Source: Mariaggregatimicrobium sp964498785 | GTDB lineage: Bacteria; Zhuqueibacterota; Zhuqueibacteria; Thermofontimicrobiales; Thiofontviventaceae | DNA length: 8,404 nt | Assembly (NCBI GenBank): GCA_964498785.1 | Contig: CAZCJL010000199.1 | Span: 1-8,404 of the forward strand | Reading direction: 5' to 3' | Shown here: one piece after another, positions 6,373 to 8,404 of the stretch | Position numbering within the stretch: the stretch's first letter is position 1 | Layout: each line of letters opens with the position of its first letter | Notes under the pieces: model-generated | Told to the model about the DNA's origin: nothing | Seen by the model: only the letters and a program-made list of their open reading frames with translations | Databases searched by the model: none | Made by a program: the position numbers and the translations under genes

Positions 6373-7287
6373 ATGAACATATTATTAATCTTCATCGACG
6401 GACTCGGAGTCGGTCAATTCAATACCGAATTAAATCCCTGCGCCAATGAACAGTTGAATATTTTTAATAATTTTCTGGATCGATCCCGACAAAAGCTGTT
6501 GCCGTACAATGGCCACGTAAAATTTATCGATGCAACGCTGGATGTGCCCGGATTGCCGCAAAGCGCCACCGGACAATCGGCGCTTTTAACCGGGGTGAAT
6601 ACCGCGAAAATACTGGGCAGACATCTCAGTGGATTTCCCAATCAAACGCTGCGTGATATTATCGATAAGGAATCAATCCTCACTGTCTGCAATCAGCGAG
6701 GATTAAAAGCTGCCTTCATAAACAGCTACCGCCCGATTTTTTTCGAGTACGGGCCAGAGGCTTTGTTACGTTATTTATCGGTGACAAGCATTGCCAACTG
6801 GAAAGCAGGATTGCCGTTTTTCACATTTGATGATTTAAAAAATGAGCGGTCCATTTATCACGATTACACAAACCGGGAAATCCTTCAAAAAAAGTTGGGC
6901 GATGTTCCGATATTCAGCCCGGGAAAAGCCGGGACAATCCTTGCGAAAACCGCCGCAAATTATGACTTTTGTCTTTACGAATATTTTAAAACCGACCACA
7001 CCGGTCATGCCCAAAACATGAACCACGCGATTGAAATATTATCGGGACTGGAAAAATTTATTTTGACCACGATTGAACATCTCCATCTGCCGGACAGTTT
7101 AATAATCGTGACAAGTGATCACGGGAACATCGAAGATATTTCTGTAAAAACGCATACACGAAATCCTGTCCCATTACTGGCCTGGGGAAAAGACGCTGAA
7201 AAATTAATACTGCATGTTTCATCAATACAGGAAATTGTTCCTTATTTAAAGGAGAATTTCCTTGACAGAGTCGATATGTACTCATGA
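6373..7287 (+). CDS. Alkaline-phosphatase-superfamily metalloenzyme (iPGM-like, short)
   Basis: This 304-residue protein has the metal-binding pattern of cofactor-independent phosphoglycerate mutase and phosphopentomutase (PF01676). Visible ligands are D9 (FIDG), D208 and H212 (TDHTGH), D249-H250 (SDHGN) and H261 (THTRNPVPLL); S69, in SATGQSALLTG, aligns with the phospho-accepting Ser of iPGM, with T66 as a second option. Two divalent metals are expected in the active site. It is far shorter than true iPGM (about 510 residues) and lacks the large phosphoglycerate-binding insert, having instead a small cap between about residues 85 and 195. It is therefore unlikely to be a glycolytic mutase; a phosphatase, phosphotransferase or phosphodiesterase is more plausible. 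No signal peptide is seen, so it should be cytoplasmic. It starts 62 bases after the SpoIID-like gene with no clear ribosome site. The superfamily call is secure; the substrate is unknown. Confidence 0.85.
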   Translation: MNILLIFIDGLGVGQFNTELNPCANEQLNIFNNFLDRSRQKLLPYNGHVKFIDATLDVPGLPQSATGQSALLTGVNTAKILGRHLSGFPNQTLRDIIDKESILTVCNQRGLKAAFINSYRPIFFEYGPEALLRYLSVTSIANWKAGLPFFTFDDLKNERSIYHDYTNREILQKKLGDVPIFSPGKAGTILAKTAANYDFCLYEYFKTDHTGHAQNMNHAIEILSGLEKFILTTIEHLHLPDSLIIVTSDHGNIEDISVKTHTRNPVPLLAWGKDAEKLILHVSSIQEIVPYLKENFLDRVDMYS

Positions 7288-7314
7288 GGGATTCGATTTT
7301 TTTTGAGATTTTAC

Positions 7315-7343
7315 TTGACACTTGTAAATAAATTTAATATAAT
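7315..7343 (+). promoter_or_regulatory. Perfect sigma-70-type promoter of the BFN gene
   Basis: TTGACA (7315-7320) and TATAAT (7338-7343) match both consensus hexamers exactly and are separated by the optimal 17 bases. The DNA just upstream is T-rich (eight Ts around 7297-7304), which could act as an UP-like element. Transcription should begin near 7350, giving a leader of about 65 bases before the BFN start codon at 7416. The hexamers and spacing are seen directly; strength in this host is inferred. Confidence 0.9.
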
Positions 7344-7397
7344 ACTTATAGACTTTGAAACTCCCGAAGATCAACCATGAATAAGAGGTACCCTTAA

Positions 7398-7405
7398 TTA
7401 GGAGG
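7398..7405 (+). promoter_or_regulatory. Strong Shine-Dalgarno site of the BFN gene
   Basis: TTAGGAGG, with TT following, is a near-complete match to the anti-Shine-Dalgarno end of 16S rRNA, ten bases before the ATG at 7416. It fixes the start of this gene and is the best ribosome site in the window. A six-codon frame (MNKRYP, 7377-7397) stops directly in front of it but has no ribosome site of its own. Confidence 0.85.
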
Positions 7406-7415
7406 TTAACAACCA

Positions 7416-7970
7416 ATGCTGATCGCAGTAAGAGTAGACAGGGTAACGTTTGACACAACGACAAACAGGTTCGTCGTAATCTTGAAAGATGATGTAAGAA
7501 ATCGATGGTTACCGATTGTCGTTGGTTCAACGGAAGCTCAAGCCATTGCACTTCAACTGGAGAAAATTAGTCCTCCGCGGCCATTAACACATGATTTGAT
7601 GAAAAATTTGTTAGAATCCATTGAAGTTAATGTCGCGCGAATCGTTGTAAATGATCTTCGTGAAAACACCTATTACGCGCTGATAAATATCAGCAGCGAT
7701 GGAGATGCACGTGAAATTGATGCACGACCCAGCGATGCGATTGCGCTGGCTCTTCGAATGCACGCACCCATTTTTGTGGAAGACTCTGTAATGACTCGAG
7801 CCTCTATTAATGAGAGAAGCTCCGAAGCCGAAGAAAAACCAGCGATGGTTGATCGGTTAGAAGAGTTGAATATTCAATTGAATAAAGCTGTGAAAGAAGA
7901 ACGATTTGAAGATGCCGCACGTTTGCGAGATGAAATTCTTGAGTTGAAAAAAGAAAGACAAACGTCATAA
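7416..7970 (+). CDS. Bifunctional nuclease (BFN/DUF151) domain protein with UVR motif
   Basis: This 184-residue protein joins two parts. Residues 1 to about 128 are a BFN/DUF151 domain (PF02577), with family landmarks LPIVVGSTEAQAIALQLE (32-49), RPLTHDLMKNLLE (55-67) and the very conserved IDARPSDAIALALRM (101-115). Proteins of this family, such as plant BFN proteins, have been reported with both DNase and RNase activity; bacterial members are poorly studied. After an acidic linker, residues of about 145-180 form a UVR motif (PF02151): a helical hairpin with ERFEDAARLRDEI, as in UvrB, UvrC and McsA, usually a protein-contact module. It is cytoplasmic. The gene stands alone between its own consensus promoter and a strong terminator, so it is likely a highly expressed single-gene unit. 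Domain assignment is firm; the cellular role is unknown. Confidence 0.92.
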   Translation: MLIAVRVDRVTFDTTTNRFVVILKDDVRNRWLPIVVGSTEAQAIALQLEKISPPRPLTHDLMKNLLESIEVNVARIVVNDLRENTYYALINISSDGDAREIDARPSDAIALALRMHAPIFVEDSVMTRASINERSSEAEEKPAMVDRLEELNIQLNKAVKEERFEDAARLRDEILELKKERQTS

Positions 7971-7998
7971 AAAGTTTTAAACGAACTCCATTTCTCCT

Positions 7999-8057
7999 GT
8001 CGAAAAATCCGGGATTTTAATAATCTAAATTTCGGGTTTTTCGACTTTTTTGTTTTT
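7999..8057 (+). terminator. Strong intrinsic terminator after the BFN gene
   Basis: The arms 7999-8017 and 8027-8045 pair over 19 positions without a bulge, around a nine-base loop, and are followed by TTTTTTGTTTTT (8046-8057). Three of the pairs are G-U wobbles (8008/8036, 8012/8032, 8013/8031). On the opposite strand these become A-C mismatches and no T-run follows, so the element works mainly for + strand transcripts. It lies 28 bases after the BFN stop codon. Confidence 0.93.
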
Positions 8058-8071
8058 GGAGAGAAGGCGAA

Positions 8072-8299
8072 TCATGACGAATTGGATTGCAATCTTTCCG
8101 CGATCCATATTTTAATAATAGACTGCCTCGTCACACCTAATCTTTTCGCCTCTTTATCGAGCGAATTTATCATCCATACAGCAAAATCAACATTTACACG
8201 TTTCTGTTCTCGTCCCGGTCTTTTGGTATTTTCGATATCAAAAAACTCGGATACATCTTCACCATTATCAAGCTTTTTATCAAATTCCTCAGCTTTCAT
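8072..8299 (-). CDS. BrnA-like/CopG ribbon-helix-helix antitoxin
   Basis: This 75-residue protein resembles antitoxins of the BrnA/CopG type that dimerise, bind their own operator and neutralise a toxin. The N-terminal MKAEEFDKKLDNGEDVSEFF is the acidic, toxin-binding portion typical of the family, followed by a RPG turn (27-29). The ribbon strand is KRVNVDF (33-39), helix A follows from about 40 to 53, and the second helix carries GVTRQSIIKIWIAERL (55-70), the strongly conserved family end. The length fits. Its start overlaps by 11 bases the end of an upstream frame, and no good Shine-Dalgarno sequence is seen, so translation is probably coupled. It converges on the BFN gene. BrnA usually sits after brnT, but the upstream tail here does not look like BrnT. 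The antitoxin call is strong; the subtype is less certain. Confidence 0.85.
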   Translation of the reverse strand: MKAEEFDKKLDNGEDVSEFFDIENTKRPGREQKRVNVDFAVWMINSLDKEAKRLGVTRQSIIKIWIAERLQSNSS

Positions 8300-8404
8300 A
8301 TATTTGTTTTTCTATCTTAGCAATTGCATCATCTCTCTGTATTATAATTTCGTATCTTCTCAATATTTTATGGTAGATATGGGCGCTTGCCGCTATGTCG
8401 TATT
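8289..8404 (-). CDS. Partial unrecognised gene, possible toxin partner
   Basis: On the minus strand a frame enters from the right edge of the window and stops at 8291-8289, overlapping the antitoxin start by 11 bases. The visible 37 residues, beginning YDIAASAHIY and ending AKIEKQIYES, are charged and probably helical. No ATG is visible, so the start should lie outside the window, although a TTG start inside it is possible. I do not recognise the family, and the tail does not match the usual C-terminus of BrnT. Position and overlap suggest a co-translated toxin. An open frame of this length could also arise by chance in A/T-rich DNA, so the call is tentative. Confidence 0.4.
   Translation of the reverse strand, partial: YDIAASAHIYHKILRRYEIIIQRDDAIAKIEKQIYES

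Overview
The window looks like a stretch of bacterial chromosome from a low-to-moderate GC, Gram-negative-type organism with A/T-rich intergenic DNA. The gene set is mostly ordinary: Era, a SpoIID/LytB-domain cell-wall protein, an iPGM-like metalloenzyme, and a bifunctional-nuclease (BFN) protein with a UVR motif. These fit an uncultured lineage of the FCB or Calditrichota/KSB1 sort, but that placement is a weak inference. A perfect TTGACA-N17-TATAAT promoter argues against typical Bacteroidota, whose main promoters differ. Some genes have clear Shine-Dalgarno sequences (DUF2252, era, BFN); others show little or none (SDR, methyltransferase, metalloenzyme).

Layout. Positions 1-304 hold no gene but contain a CTCTGTG triple repeat. 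A TIP30/HTATIP2-like NAD(P)-binding protein (305-958) and a NUDIX hydrolase (983-1450) form a tight pair. Next is a 391-base gene-free stretch (1451-1841) with a perfect hairpin and a segment resembling the widespread TGTCATTCTG...CGAAGAATCTT intergenic repeat. From 1842 to 7287 five genes run in the same direction: a DUF2252 protein with a secretion-type N-terminus, a class I SAM methyltransferase, Era, a SpoIID/LytB-domain protein, and a short alkaline-phosphatase-superfamily metalloenzyme. Gaps are 15-70 bases, so era, spoIID-like and the metalloenzyme may be co-transcribed. A consensus promoter then drives the BFN-UVR gene (7416-7970), which ends in a strong intrinsic terminator (7999-8057). 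On the opposite strand, converging on it, lies a BrnA-like ribbon-helix-helix antitoxin gene (8072-8299). It overlaps by 11 bases the tail of an upstream reading frame that runs off the window and could be its toxin.

How the genes fit together. Era (30S ribosome maturation), the SpoIID/LytB protein (peptidoglycan glycan-strand processing) and the NUDIX hydrolase are growth and housekeeping functions. The toxin-antitoxin-like locus at the right end is the only clearly accessory element. I see no phage, transposase, CRISPR array, tRNA or rRNA. The points most worth following up are the exported DUF2252 protein with kinase-like motifs in permuted order, the unrecognised partner of the BrnA-like antitoxin, and the perfect promoter in front of the BFN gene.
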